From the NCBI GenBank assembly GCA_963575745.1, contig CAUYUJ010017797.1, forward strand, positions 26,253 to 90,252: DNA of 64,000 nucleotides, read 5' to 3'. Made by a program: the position numbers and the translations under genes. The notes below the pieces were generated by a model. That model did no database searches and was not told the origin of the DNA. It saw nothing but the letters and a program-made list of their open reading frames with translations. Shown piece by piece: positions 9,756 through 21,634 of the stretch (its first letter is position 1; each line of letters begins with the position of its first letter). This DNA comes from Prorocentrum cordatum (lineage: Eukaryota; Sar; Dinophyceae; Prorocentrales; Prorocentraceae).

Positions 9756-10494
9756 AGCGTGGGATGTGTCACATCATGGGTAAGAATCAATTGCACCATA
9801 TAGATTGCACCGCATAGACTCCAAGAACCTACCGTTGGGGTCCACGCTGGCTACATTGCAAAATCCACGGTGCGCGGCGTTCGGGGGCCGCGGGCGGGAG
9901 GGTCAGGTCCAAGCGCCCGGGCGGCTGCTATGGAGACCCCTGTGGGCCAGCACCGAAGGTCACTCCGGCGAAAGGTCTCTCTTACAGTTGACGTTTGAAA
10001 GGTACGGTGCAACATTGATCTCCGAAAGGCACGCTGTCCCCGTGAGGCGGTCCCCCCGCGAGGGATCCCTCTGTGAACGCCATCCCCCAGGCGGGGGGCA
10101 GCGCGTGATGAGCAAGGCGGCGCCACATCGCATGCCACCTTTCCAACGCCAACCTGCGCGTGGCCGAGGGAGCCTTCCTCTTCCTCCTGTTCCTCCTCTC
10201 TCTTCACCTCTCTCCTCTCTCCTCTCTCCCCTCTCGTCTCTCCTCTCTCCTCTCTCCTCCCTCCTCCTCCTCCTCCTCCTCCTCCTCCTCCTCCTCCTCC
10301 TCCTCCTCCTCCTCCTCCTCCTCCTCCTCCTCCTCCCCCCCTCCTCATCCCCCCTCCTACGGAACCGTTGCGCATTTCCCTGCCAAACTTTCTCTCAGAG
10401 GTAGTTGTCGGACGTTTCTGGCCTTCTGGGGGCCTTCGGAGGCCTCCGAGTGTGCCCCAAAGGAGGGCGAGGAGGGGGTGCGAGGAGGACCAGA
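9756..10494. other. Spacer with a CTC/TCC microsatellite
   Basis: Nothing recognisable from 9756 to 10190. Pyrimidine-only ctctcct then (CTC)n fills about 10195-10345. Confidence 0.65.
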
Positions 10495-11175
10495 GTAAAT
10501 CCAAGAGTCATCAACGATGTTTTAATAAACCCTCCCTCCAAGCTCCCTCTTCATAGGCCCATAGGCCCCATACAACGGTTCATTTCCACTGAGGGAACTG
10601 CCTCGTTGGAAGACAGCCGTTTGAAGATCCTGCAGCATGCCAAAACAATGTTCTCGGGACTCCAACGCCACGGAACAATCTGACTGCTGCGTCTTGGCGA
10701 TCCTGAGTCGTGCCAAGACGTCACTCCTGGGACTTCAACACCGCGAATCAACGCAACTGTTGTTGCGCATTCAAAATCCTAAACCCTTCCAAAACACAAT
10801 TTCTGGTACGCTGATCACGGGAATCCGTGAAACTCGTGGAAACGTTGAAAATGAATGTGCGTGGCGCTACTGCGAAAGCCACATGTTGAAAAAACGCCCT
10901 GAATCCGTGAAACCCTTGCAACATGTTAAAGCGAATGCGCGCGGGGTTACGGCGCGAACCACACTTTGAAGACGGGTCGCCCTCAATCCGTGAAGCTGTT
11001 GCAACGTTTAATAACAAATGCGCGCGGCGCTAAGGGGAGAACCGCAGTTTGAAAACGACCCGCCCTCCAGTTGTGGGACCTAAGAGTGGTGAGGAAGTCT
11101 CAGGCGAAACACCCAGCCCGCCCTAAAAACTGGCCTCGGGGTGCGCCAGGTAAGGTTACTGATAAGGAAAAGGAA
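10495..11175 (-). repeat. Interspersed repeat R1, copy 1 (inverted relative to copies 2 and 3)
   Basis: Compared on opposite strands, this segment matches 34766-35410 and 22262-22878. Shared landmarks include cgaggcc and agggcggg, gtttcgcctgagacttcctc, an internal sub-repeat containing ttcacgg and tggctctcgc, and cttccaacgaggca. Both ends meet TCC/GGA microsatellite, and no ORF is shared among copies. Confidence 0.75.
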
Positions 11176-12891
11176 TCGAGGAGCAGGAGGAGGAGGAGGA
11201 GAAGGAGGAGGGCGATGAGCACGAGGAGGGGGGGCGAGGAGGAAGGCGACAAGGAGGGCGAAGACGAGGGCGAGGAGGAGGACGAATAGGAGGAGGGCGA
11301 GGAGGAGGGCGACGAGGGCGAGGAGGTACGCGCGGCCGAGAGCCCATCCCTGCCACACTCTTTCGAGCAACAGCCCAGCCGACGCCCAGCCCGCGGAACA
11401 CAGCGCGCGGGCGGCGGGCCGAGGGCGCGCGCGTCGTCGTCACGCGGCCAGCAGCAGCGGCCGCCTCGCCGCGGCATCCGCCGCGGGACATCCGCGCGCC
11501 GCCTGTCGCCGACGGCCCCCTCCCTCCTCGACCCTCCTCCCCGTCCCGCCTCCTCTTCCTCTTCCTCCTCCTCCTCATCCTCTTCCTCTTCCGCATTCTC
11601 TCTTTGATCCTTGATCCTTCCTGGAGGTGCGGTCGAAATCGACCGCGCCCCTCCGCTGTCCGTCCACCACTACCGCCCCTCGACGGTGCGACGCGCCAAA
11701 TGCGCACCAACAGCGTGCGCGGCTTGCCGAACACAGAACCGACCGAACTCAGAACACGACGGAGCCAGATCTGATATCCAGCCAACCACCATGTGGAATA
11801 CGCCACCCACTTCACCAAAGAAAAAGCCAAATGCACTGCCCGAGCGACAAGAGCATGCCGATACATCCCACTGCCGAAAACAGGGCTGCCGACCACCAGA
11901 AGATAGGATGAGAAAATAGGATGCGCCAGCACTAAAAAAACTTAGCCCAAGGGGGGGCCCACGCCACGCATATGGAAGAACCGATCACTGTTTTTGATAC
12001 GCGCCTTCTGGCCGTCCTTCGCCGCGGCAACCCCGCCGCGCCTTCTTCCTGAGGTATAGAAACTTGCCACCGAACCTTGCCTAGTAGCCAGCGCGCATAG
12101 CGCGACTCGCCGCGTTGGCCGACCACGACATTTCGCGCCCGAGCATTCGGAACGACTTGTCCACTGGTTCCCCGCGGTCAACCTCGCCGTTGCCCTGAAC
12201 TGGCTGCCCCACCGCCGCGCAAGCGCCCGTGACAATGCCATCTGCTTCCAGCGCAGCCTGCACTACAACAGGTCTATAACACTGGAACTGCACGCGCTCG
12301 ACGGCGTTGAAGTGCGCGTCCATGCGAGCGCTTCGCATAGACGCCTGAACGCCATGGCTGCCAGTGCCCCGAGTAAAGTACACCCAGTGCGCCTGCGTCT
12401 GGGCCATGACTTCACAGCTGCGGCCTCTCCAGACAGGCCTGCGGGCCTTCGTGACTGCAGATCCAGAACTCCAATATCGCAAGACGTTGGTACTTCACCT
12501 TCACCGCTGTCTGCCGCGCGAATTTCCGAGGTTGCTGCTGAAATGGCCGAGTCAGGCCCCAGCAAAGATACCTGGCCAACATGCGCCCCTCATAAAAACG
12601 CAAGCAGGACCTGCCCAGCGCCGCCCTTAGCGACGGTGGCCTCTTCCGCACCCGACTTAGCGACGTCGCCCGCCCCTCCGGTGGCGAGAAGCCACTTAAG
12701 GTTTAAGCCTGGAAGTCCCCGCCCTTCAACCGCTGCGCTAACATCCAGATGCGATGGGCATTGCTTGGCCTGCAGAAGGAACGCATTGCGCTTGCTGGCT
12801 TGGCGGTGGATCTTGCACCATGCTCCAACCTGTCTGGCTTCTGCTGCTTCGTCGGCGTCGCTTCATCAGCTACCTACTTTGACTGGCGATA
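11176..12891. other. GGA microsatellite, then GC-rich sequence with no supported gene
   Basis: (GGA)n/(GAGGGC)n fills about 11176-11330. TCC-rich sequence lies at 11520-11600. The rest to 12891 has moderate-length ORFs on both strands, but none shows a recognisable motif. Confidence 0.55.
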
Positions 12892-15120
12892 TCAAATCAA
12901 GCCCGCACGTCGCCCAGCTGGCCCAATAGTTTGCTGGCGCCCTGGCCGCCCACCATAGAAGGCGCGACGTCTGCAACCATCAAGGGACCCTTGGGACGAG
13001 GCAAACCACAACCTGACCACGCCGCGCGCGAACGTGCACCGTTCAGCCCCATGCGAAGCTGCGGCGCCACCAAGACAAGTCGAGCTGCAAGCTTCATCAC
13101 CGCTGCATGCTGCAACCAAGCCTGCGGCAACGCGCTCCCGCGAACCCCCCGCGCAACCGCCGCGGCCGCAATCGAGTGCAAACCAGGAAGCAACTCCGCC
13201 TCTGCAGTAAGATAGCGTTGAAACGCAGAGGCCCTCGCCGATCGACCTGCACCTGCCCCCCCCGCATGGAAGGCCCATTTGATTGAGCCATTGCGGTGAC
13301 ATGATGCTGCAAGCCCTCCATGTAAATCTAAAAACTGACTGAGCCAAACCAACGAAGCAGCTTCCACCGACTGGCTTGGGCAAACGCACCAATATATCAA
13401 TGCTCCCACCATTGGGCGAGACCCTGGCAAGCGCGCATTTGAAAAATAGCACGCCGCCCAATACCAGCCCACCAACGCGCTCCTGCCAGAGCCCCTCAGG
13501 CGCGATCCCTGTCTGCTCTTTCGCCTTGCGCGAAGGAACTTCGAGTGCAACCCGCCTCAAGAACAAAATCACTTGACAACTTGAGCTTCGCGCAACCGTG
13601 ATTCGCCGTTTCCACTTCGCGGACTCACACCCCACCATCAGATGCGCCTCTGCTTGGAACCCAGTCTTAACAACCTCCTCCTTGACAGGTGCCTTCATGC
13701 GCTCATGGGCAACGCCAGCTCCACGATGCCAACTCTTGAGTGCCCGCCGCCTCCAACTTCTCATGCTGCCCCGCATAGCCTGAAACTCCCCGTTCATGCC
13801 GAGCCCGACGATGCTGGCAATGGCCCTCTGCGCATCACCACTCGGGGCCATCCAGAGCCCATCCTTGGAGAAATTAATGGTGCCCTGGTCGGTTTGTTTC
13901 ATAACCTCCTTGCTGTGCGCAACATTTTGCCGGGATAGCTTCACCTCTTTCTCCCGCTCAAACAGATGCCCGCATTGTGCCGCTGAAATCAAACTACACT
14001 TGGCCACCGAGTTGCAAAACCCGCAGCGTTTCCCTAAGACTGCGCTGCCCCGTCTGTAAGTGTTTCCCCCAGAAACCAACGACCTTCCATGCGTGAGCCG
14101 TCTCAGTAACGCACGTCCGACGTCCTCGTGCAATGGCCCCCGCTCCCGTTTCTTCCTCCGTGAACGCCCGGATCCAGCCCCCCGTGCCATATGCGTTTGT
14201 CGAACCTTGTCTTTGTCATCCCAACTGTCTGCGAACCCATCTTGTCGCGTTTCGCCTCCAGCCGCGACCTGCCCCACGCCTTTGGCGTCGCGAAACCGAA
14301 CCCCCGGTGCGGCCAGCAGCTCTGGTAACTCCCTCGCCACTTCCTGCGACCCTGCCAGGTCCGGGCTGCCCCGGCTGCGCCGCGATCGCCGCCGACGGCA
14401 AGTCTCAGGCGCGTGATCTCGAGGCGCGTCTGCCATCGCGTCCGCAATGCTGTCATACGAACGCCGACGTTGAGCTGCCATCGCCTCCCGTTCATCTCCG
14501 CCGCAATGCCGCAGAAAACAATACAAGTCGCGCCGGCGCCCGCGCGCCTCGCGCCATGCGTCGGCGCGCATCTCTGCAACCAGCTCGGATCCAAAGGCCA
14601 AATTGCACGCGACTTCCAGCCTTCCGATGAGTCCTGCGCGTTCAGGGGGCGCCAGGTAGACGCGCGGATAAATTTCGCACCGCGCGCGCCGTACATCGGG
14701 ATCTTGAAACTGCTCGCCTCGAAGGCCCCTGCTCCAATGCCCAGCGCAACCATTGATATCGCCCGCGAACTGCACCTCGACAGGGAACCTGCATGGTGAA
14801 TTGCAGATTGCCTCCTTGGCCAGTTCAATCTGAACGCTCGAGCACTCTGGACCAGCCAGGGCATGGCAAGCTCCAGGGTTCCTCCAAAGACATATCCCGG
14901 GTAGGCCCCAAAGAGTCACGCTTGGTCGACCCTCCTGTTGCCCGCGCGCTGCGTTGAGGCCCCCACCCCCGGGCCGAGCGCTTAGCCGCCGAGACGCCCC
15001 TGCAAACCGACGCCTGGGGTGGGCCCCAAGGCGCGGCGACGAGCACGTTAGGCGAAGCCCTGTTCGATGCGAGATTCTGCCATGCCGCGCCCCCAGTGGC
15101 GCCGCGAGATCCCCCGGCAA
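12892..15120 (-). CDS. 742-codon ORF of unknown significance
   Basis: This is one of the longest uninterrupted frames in the window that is not made of simple repeats. It begins MPGDLAAPLGARHGR. The middle has a Cys/His cluster (CGFCNSVAKC followed by CGHLFE) and a basic segment (RSRRKKRERG). The C-terminal third is rich in G, C and S. I recognise no enzyme family: there is no RT, integrase, endonuclease or kinase motif. It lies downstream, on the same strand, of a coiled-coil ORF resembling a LINE first ORF, so it may be the decayed second part of such an element. The GC content lowers the stop frequency, so chance openness is possible. Confidence 0.3.
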   Translation of the reverse strand: MPGDLAAPLGARHGRISHRTGLRLTCSSPRLGAHPRRRFAGASRRLSARPGGGGLNAARGQQEGRPSVTLWGLPGICLWRNPGACHALAGPECSSVQIELAKEAICNSPCRFPVEVQFAGDINGCAGHWSRGLRGEQFQDPDVRRARCEIYPRVYLAPPERAGLIGRLEVACNLAFGSELVAEMRADAWREARGRRRDLYCFLRHCGGDEREAMAAQRRRSYDSIADAMADAPRDHAPETCRRRRSRRSRGSPDLAGSQEVARELPELLAAPGVRFRDAKGVGQVAAGGETRQDGFADSWDDKDKVRQTHMARGAGSGRSRRKKRERGPLHEDVGRALLRRLTHGRSLVSGGNTYRRGSAVLGKRCGFCNSVAKCSLISAAQCGHLFEREKEVKLSRQNVAHSKEVMKQTDQGTINFSKDGLWMAPSGDAQRAIASIVGLGMNGEFQAMRGSMRSWRRRALKSWHRGAGVAHERMKAPVKEEVVKTGFQAEAHLMVGCESAKWKRRITVARSSSCQVILFLRRVALEVPSRKAKEQTGIAPEGLWQERVGGLVLGGVLFFKCALARVSPNGGSIDILVRLPKPVGGSCFVGLAQSVFRFTWRACSIMSPQWLNQMGLPCGGGRCRSIGEGLCVSTLSYCRGGVASWFALDCGRGGCAGGSRERVAAGLVAACSGDEACSSTCLGGAAASHGAERCTFARGVVRLWFASSQGSLDGCRRRAFYGGRPGRQQTIGPAGRRAGLI

Positions 15121-15463
15121 AGAACCTCAGCCTGCCCTTTCCCTTCGCGTAATTATTTTCCACGGCATTCGAGTGGCAACTGTTCCGTCGCCATTGCCCG
15201 TGAACCAACCAGTCCATGGCGATCAGCAGACCCGCATATCTAGAAGGGCTCGAACGCCACCTTAGGTTGTTTTTGCCTCCACGTGAGAAAATAATTTGCC
15301 GCGTCGCGCATCTCTTCCTCGTCCATGCCACCAGCGTTGAAACCGATGCGATCAAGATGCCCTCTGAGAGCAGCAACGTGATCAGCCCGCGCAGAGACCG
15401 CAGCTGGCGGCGTCGATGGGGGGCGCTGCACCGCCTTCCTCTGCCCCTGCTCCAGCTGCATCA

Positions 15464-16075
15464 TCAGGTGATGCCCTCTGCCCCGAGCCTGCCGCCGCTG
15501 CCGCTGGAACCAGGGCGTCGGTAAACCGCTCGCTCGTCCTGCGTCAACGCCGTGGCTTCGAGGAGCGCATCGACTGTGGACCCAGGCCCCAACGTTGCTG
15601 ACTGAACAGACCCTGATTCATCGGGCGCCGCCACATCTAAACCTAACGCCAGCTCTTTGCGCTGTTGCTCCAAATCCAACAGCTGCTGCCGCATCTCTGC
15701 GATCTTGCTCGCGTCATGCTCCACCAACTCCTGCAACTTGGCGACTTCGCCCTTCTGCTCGTGCAGGACATGTGTTGCTTTAGAAAAATGTTCTTCCATG
15801 TTGGCGCACGTGCGGGACACGTCGGATATCTGCGTGCCCACAGGTTTGCTTGCACGACGCTTGGCGAACAGTTCTCCCTGCAGCTTGAGCAACCCTTCCC
15901 GAACCGGTGCCAACCCCATGTACTTGCGCAACCAGCGCCTGCGGACACTTCTTGACTTCACCCTCAACATCGTCGATCTGGCGCTGTAGCTCAGACGCTG
16001 GCGCCAACGTTCCAGCACCATCTTCATCCATGGTCTCGGCGTCGGGTCCACCAGACTTCTTTGCAGCGAGCTCAC
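15464..16075 (-). CDS. Coiled-coil ORF, LINE ORF1-like
   Basis: The 203-codon frame contains a long amphipathic helix (about residues 95-147) with heptad-spaced leucines and charged residues, for example EVAKLQELVEHDASKIAEM. It then has an acidic, Ala/Ser/Gly-rich tail. An overlapping frame starting near 16031 (MDEDGAGTLAPASELQRQID) looks like the natural N-terminus, which would imply a frameshift around 15930-15950. First ORFs of dinoflagellate LINEs are typically coiled-coil RNA-binding proteins of this kind (recalled knowledge). No zinc knuckle is visible. The assignment is inferred from composition only. Confidence 0.4.
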   Translation of the reverse strand: MSSLQRSLVDPTPRPWMKMVLERWRQRLSYSARSTMLRVKSRSVRRRWLRKYMGLAPVREGLLKLQGELFAKRRASKPVGTQISDVSRTCANMEEHFSKATHVLHEQKGEVAKLQELVEHDASKIAEMRQQLLDLEQQRKELALGLDVAAPDESGSVQSATLGPGSTVDALLEATALTQDERAVYRRPGSSGSGGRLGAEGIT

Positions 16076-18002
16076 GTTGAAGACGCTCTAGTTATTTCTC
16101 ATTTCTGCCATCTTCTTGGTCTGTTCCCGTCGATTTCCCCAAGGTAATCCATCGTGTTCAGGTCGGAGTGAGGGCGAGGTAGCTGCACGAATGCCTCCGA
16201 ACACGACCCTTGTGTAGGCGGTACCGAACGCAATGCAAACGATAACCAAAGTTCAGGTAGCGAGTCTCCTTCTTCGGTCCCCTCTGTACACGCAATCCTT
16301 GCAGTACCAGTCCTCCCTCTCGCGGTCCCTGCTGTCTGCTCGAGGGAGACCCATCTTGTTGGTTCGCCACTGCCGACAGACTGATCACCCCGAAGAACTA
16401 TCGAATAATGAAGTGGCGCCGTACCGCAAAGTTGAAAACCTTGGGACCACCCCAATGCAGAATGGAAAGTGGTGGGGCCGCGACTCCCCTCGCCAGCAAG
16501 ACGCAGTCCTCGAGCCGAAACATTGCGGACTTGAGCCAACATGGCGACGGATCTCCTCCTCCTCCCCTCCTCCTCCTCCTCCTCCTCCTCCTCCTCCTCC
16601 TCCTCCTCCTCCTCCTCCCTCTTCCTCCTTCCTCCTCCCTCCTCCGTCCTCCGTCCTCCGTCACCCGTCCTCCCTCCTCCCTCCTCCCTCCTTCCTCCTC
16701 CCTCCTCCCTCCTCGTCCTCCTCCTCCTCCTCCTCTTCTTCTTCCTCCTCCTCCTCCTCGTCCTCGTCCTCCTCCTTCTCCTCCTCCTCCTCCTCTTCCT
16801 CCTCCTCCCCCTCCCCCTCCCCCATCCCCCTCCTCCTCTTCCTCCTCTTCCTCCTCTTTCTGCTCCTCCTCCTCCGCCTCCGCCTCCGCCTCCGCTCCTC
16901 CTCCTCCTCCTCTACCTCCTCCTCCTCCTCCTCCTCCTCCTCCTCCTCCTCCTCCTCCTCCTCCTCCTCCTCCTCCTCCCCCTCCTCTTCACCTCATGCC
17001 GGGTCTCTGGACAACATGTCCGTTGACAACATGTTTAGCACGCCTAGTCTCTGAATGCGCATATCAGAAGGGTCCATGCTGCAATTACTAATTAACGGAG
17101 GTCCAGATTCGACGCGCCCTCCTGTGTATTTCCTTATCTGCAGTCCCTCACGCAGTCTACTTTTGGGCACACTACTGAATGACATCCTGCATGCATCGTG
17201 CAGCCAGACATGACGAACATGATATCCTCCACTGGCCCAACTGAAGAACACTCAAGGGTTCCCCCCCCCCCCCAGGATCCACAAGAACATCCACCACCAC
17301 CCCAGAGCCAAGCATCTGGAAGGACGCGTGGACAGAAGAGCGCGCAATTGGCAGCCCTTCGGTAATCATTGAAAGAGCCACGGAAAGCAAAGCGCCCCAC
17401 GACTGTGAAGCAGAAAACAGAAGCGCCCGACTGTAAGACGACGAGGAGGAGGAGGAGGAAGAGGAGGAAGAGGAGGAAGAGGGGATCCTGCCTATAGTCA
17501 CGAGAAAAGCTCACAGACCGATGTGGCCCAACGCTGCCGCGGCCGCCCTCGCCTTCTACGAGAGGCCCACTGTCTGGGAGAGCCGTCGACGTTGCAGAGT
17601 ATAGATCTCAGGCACGAACCATTTCCGTGTGCGATCTTGGTGTACAGGGCCGTCTGCTTGCCACCTAACATGCCAGAGGAGCGGCTTCGCTCCGGCTTCG
17701 ACCCGACCCGACCTCGATCTCATACCTCGGTCCGACCGTATTCTATATCACGCACACACATCTTACACCTCAAGAGGTTATGGCAGAGCTGGCGGCACTA
17801 GAGACAGCCCAGCATATGAGGTTGGTCTCCCGGGGCCTCTCCCCGTCTGCCTCTGCCCTCCCCTCCTGGACCCTCCCCTGGGGCACTGTCCCTCGAGGCC
17901 TGGGCTGCACTAAAACCGTTGTACCAAGGCTGAACCTCTACGGTTTACATCTGTCAGACACCGTGGAGCAGACCACAGGCTGGAGCAGGTAGATGCTCTC
18001 GT
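16076..18002. repeat. CCT/TCC microsatellite block and spacer
   Basis: A long (CCT)n/(TCC)n tract with interruptions runs from about 16545 to 16985, a poly-C run lies at about 17259-17272, and (GGA)n lies at 17440-17490. No gene was recognised in 16100-16540 or 17000-18000. Confidence 0.75.
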
Positions 18003-18135
18003 CCATCCTCCTCCTCCTCCACCTCCTCCTTCTTCTCCTCCTCCTTCCTCCTCCTTCTCCTCATCCTCGTCCTCCTCCTCCTCCTCATCATCATCATCAA
18101 CAACAACATCATCATCAGCATCAGCAGCATCATCA
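18003..18135 (+). repeat. TCC then ATC/CAT microsatellite
   Basis: (CTC)n passes into (ATC)n and (CAG)-interrupted triplets immediately upstream of the acidic-protein gene. Confidence 0.85.
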
Positions 18136-18368
18136 TGCTCTCGTCGAGGCAAGGCTCTCGGCAAGGACGGTGGCGGAGGCGATCTCGAAGCATGACATGC
18201 TGGTTGAGTGGCACGGGGCCATGCTGGTTGAGTTGACGTCCAACTGCCGCAGAACCTGAAGCGGGACAAGAAGGACAAGTCCAGGAAGAAGGAGAAGAAG
18301 CCCAGGAAGGACGAGCAAGAGGGCAGGCGGAGGAGCCGATCTCGCTCCTGTCTTCCGAGGGAGGTGGA

Positions 18369-19033
18369 TTGAACGACAAGGCGGACATCCTTGTCGACAA
18401 CGTCCAGCAAATGTGTCCGGAGATCGCGGAGGTGCACGTGCACAGCGACCTCTTCGGCATCTGCAGCGACGACGGCGTGGACCTCAGCATGGACGGCGTG
18501 GACCCAGCGGACGGCTGGGCTTGCTGGCATCGGGATGAGGACCCAGTCAACGCCTTCGGCGCCGTCCTCATGCCGAACAGGGAGGCCTTCGAGAAGACGG
18601 AGCGGGCTCGCGGAGCACGCCGCTCGCTGTGGCGGCTGGGCGTCGGCGAGGTGGTCGGCATCATCAGTGGTAGCCTAAGGAGGACTACTGCGTGGACACC
18701 GCGGACGTGGCCGAGGGCCCTACGCTCGGCGTGGACGGCACCGACAAGGAGAAGTTCGACGGTGAGGACAGCATCTTCGAGGAGAAGCCTGTGGCCCTCG
18801 ACATCGAGGACGGCACCGGCAAGGAGAAGTACGAGGGAGAGGGCAGCATCTTTGAGGTGAAGCCTGTGGCTCTCGGCTTCGACAGCGACGTGAAGAACAT
18901 GGTGAAGCACACTCTCGGCGAGTGCTGCCGATTGGAGGATGAAGGTGGAGCTCGCGCTGCCTTCATGTGCTGGTTGATGGACCAGCCCGAGTTCGAGGGC
19001 CTTGGGATCGCCTCGTGCGCCATCGCTGGCTGA
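18369..19033 (+). CDS. Acidic protein with a duplicated 25-residue motif, two frames
   Basis: The first part (18369 to about 18680) reads NDKADILVDNVQQMCPEIAE and is acidic. The second (about 18675-19033, ending in TGA) is in another frame and includes the duplicated block KEKFDGEDSIFEEKPVAL / KEKYEGEGSIFEVKPVAL. Those two 75-bp units (18734-18808, 18809-18883) differ mostly at codon third positions or by conservative changes, which favours real coding. The join near 18665-18680 needs a frameshift, or an intron that I cannot place. Upstream (18255-18350) a Lys/Arg/Ser-rich frame (KRDKKDKSRKKEKK) may be an earlier exon. No family was recognised. Confidence 0.45.
18734..18883 (+). repeat. 75-bp in-frame tandem duplication inside the acidic gene
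   Basis: Both units start gacggcacc and keep the frame, since 75 is 25 codons. Confidence 0.85.
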
Positions 19034-21178
19034 TCGAGTAGTTCGGCCAGGCCATGCGGTACACTCAGCACTGAGGAGGGCGTGGGGGGGGTAACACCCT
19101 GGGCTGGTGCCCTGGGGCCTTTGTGGGCCGCGGCGGCCTGTGGGGGCCGCCGCTTTCGCCGCTTCTGGGATGCTCCACCTCCCTCGCGGGCCTGCAGCAG
19201 TAGTGCCGAGAGAGTGCACCTGCGCCGCAGCTGGTCTCCAGTCTCCAGCCTCATGCTCTCGTCAGTCCCAAACCCCAGGACGATCAGGATACCAACCCGC
19301 TCCCCTCGGACGTTTTCAGTGGCCGTCCGGCACGGGCGCGTGTACAGGGGTGCTTCAGCGAGCTCGGCCCCTCGTCACAGAAGTAAGAAACAAGCTGCTG
19401 TCGCCCTCTTTTCTGTTGCGGCCAGCGGCGGCCGCACGACACTCCACACGATTTGGTATTGACTTGCATCAGAACAACCCTCGTTTGGATCGGTAGCGCG
19501 ATCGCTTGACAGTGCTCTGGATCGCGAGAGAGGCGATCCGACGAGGCCCGGCTCTCTGGACCTATGGGCCTCCCACGCTGAAGCAGGCACAGTTCGGGCC
19601 ATAGGCCCCCCCCCTTGCGAAGCTTTCTGCACAGCTCGGTGGTGAGAGCCCCCCCAAACGCCTTTGAGGACATGGCAGGCCATTTGAGGGGCTGAGGGCT
19701 CTGACTCCTACGCAAAGGCTTCAAATTCAGGTGGCTAACGATTCATTTCAAGCGGCTACTGAATTGCTGTCGGTTGCTACGACATGTCCTGCTATAGGAT
19801 GGTTCGAGTACCCAGCACCACCGTCGCGGGAACCTCGTCGTGCTCCTCTAGGCATGCTGTGCCAGCTAAGACGATACTTGCTATGCATGCTAGCAGGTTC
19901 ACGGTATTTGATAAACGCATGTTCGCCCAGTCAGGTCGACCCTCTACGGCTATGCTGACCAATCATACGTCTTCGTTTCATGACAAGGCTCGGGCTTCTC
20001 CTGGGGGCGGTTTCTGCATCCATGGAAAAGGAGCTCACCCTCCTATGGTGGGATGGGGCCCTGTTTCACAAAGCTTTCGCTCTGCGCCCAAGACAATCTA
20101 CCCACTGCACCTATGTAAGACCATGGCACAACCTATCTTACAATCCTTGCTGCCTTCCCTTTTGGGTCAGTCCGCTCCGCTCCGCATCCCGACACCAGAA
20201 CAGATGGCCGAGTACGATTCGTTGAAACAATTGCTCCCTGATGCAGCGAATATTGATTCAAACGCTCCGGAATGTGGCCCTGACTATAATTTGGGTTCTA
20301 ATATCGAATCTAATCCCCAGCATCAGCTCGCATTGACAAGATTCTGCACAATTTTCAGCAAGAGGAAACCTTTCCGACTCCAGAAGAAGAACTGGAGGGC
20401 TCCCATTCGGTTGCTATGGAAGCTGCGCCAGCAGCTCAGGATGAAGCTGATCACTTACTGATTGATTATCTTGTTGCTCCGCCTCCTCCTCCTCCTCCTT
20501 CTCCTCCTCCTCCCCTGCTTTCCGAGACGTGCTTCAAAGGATTGCATCCAATCATGTTGCAGCCTTGGACCAGCGCAGAATTGCTGCGAGGAGAGTGCCA
20601 GGTTCGATAGTAAGGTTGTTTGCCCCGATCCCTGAGCCCCCTTAGTCCCATCTTCTTCAATCCGATGCGCACATCACATATGTTTCAAGTTGGCCATTCA
20701 TGATTCCTGAGGGTGTGGGGGGTGGCGGGATAGCAGCAATTTTTCTAGGCGTCTATATCCTGTCGCGGTGTCTGGGGCCGCTAGTGGCGGGTGTGAAAGT
20801 ATGTTAGGTTTATGTTTATTTTCAATTTCCTTGTTTCGCTTTCACCCCCTTCATTTCTTCTCATGTGGCCTGGCTTCCCCCCCCTTCCCGCCCGCGCTGC
20901 CCCCGCGTACAGGCGCTCAGCGGGCTTCGGCCACGCCGTCGAGAGCGTGTTCCAGGAGGTGGGTGGAGGCAATAGGAGGAGGTCTTATCAATCACTAACT
21001 CGCAATTACCGTTTTACTTTGCTCGAGCTTCTATCGTGGGAATGTTTTCGGGATTGTGATCCCTGAGCTTTCCTGGCCCCTCGTGGGGCCACCCTCGACC
21101 GTTCGGCCCACTGGGGCTGAACGCTCGCCCAGCAGCAAGCGTTGACCCTTCTCTCGCGGACAGCCGGTCCGATCCGAT
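19034..21178. other. Region without a recognised gene
   Basis: Several ORFs of 60-225 codons exist on both strands but none shows a motif. A (CCT)n tract of about 40 bases lies at 20477-20515. Confidence 0.5.
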
Positions 21179-21526
21179 CCTCCTCCTCCTCCTCCTCCTC
21201 CTCCTCCTCCCTCTCCTCCCTCTCCTCCCTCTCCTCCCTCTCCTCCCTCTCCTCCCTCTCCTCCCTCTCCTCCCTCTCCTCCCTCTCCTCCCTCTCCTCC
21301 CTCTCCTCCCTCGCCTCCCTCTCCTCCCTCTCCTCCCTCTCCTCCCTCTCCTCCCTCTCCTCCCTCTCCTCCCTCTCCTCCCTCTCCTCCCTCTCCTCCC
21401 NNNNNNNNNNNNNNNNNNNNNNNNNNNNNNNNNNNNNNNNNNNNNNNNNNNNNNNNNNNNNNNNNNNNNNNNNNNNNNNNNNNNNNNNNNNNNNNNNNNN
21501 ATCATCATCATCATCAGCAGCAGCAG

Positions 21527-21582
<56 letters not shown>

Positions 21583-21601
21583 ACATCAACATCAACATCA
21601 A

Positions 21602-21634
<33 letters not shown>

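Noticed and set aside
21401-21500. Run of N within an apparent 304-codon ORF
   Set aside because: It is an assembly gap between two different microsatellites, so no ORF can be claimed across it.
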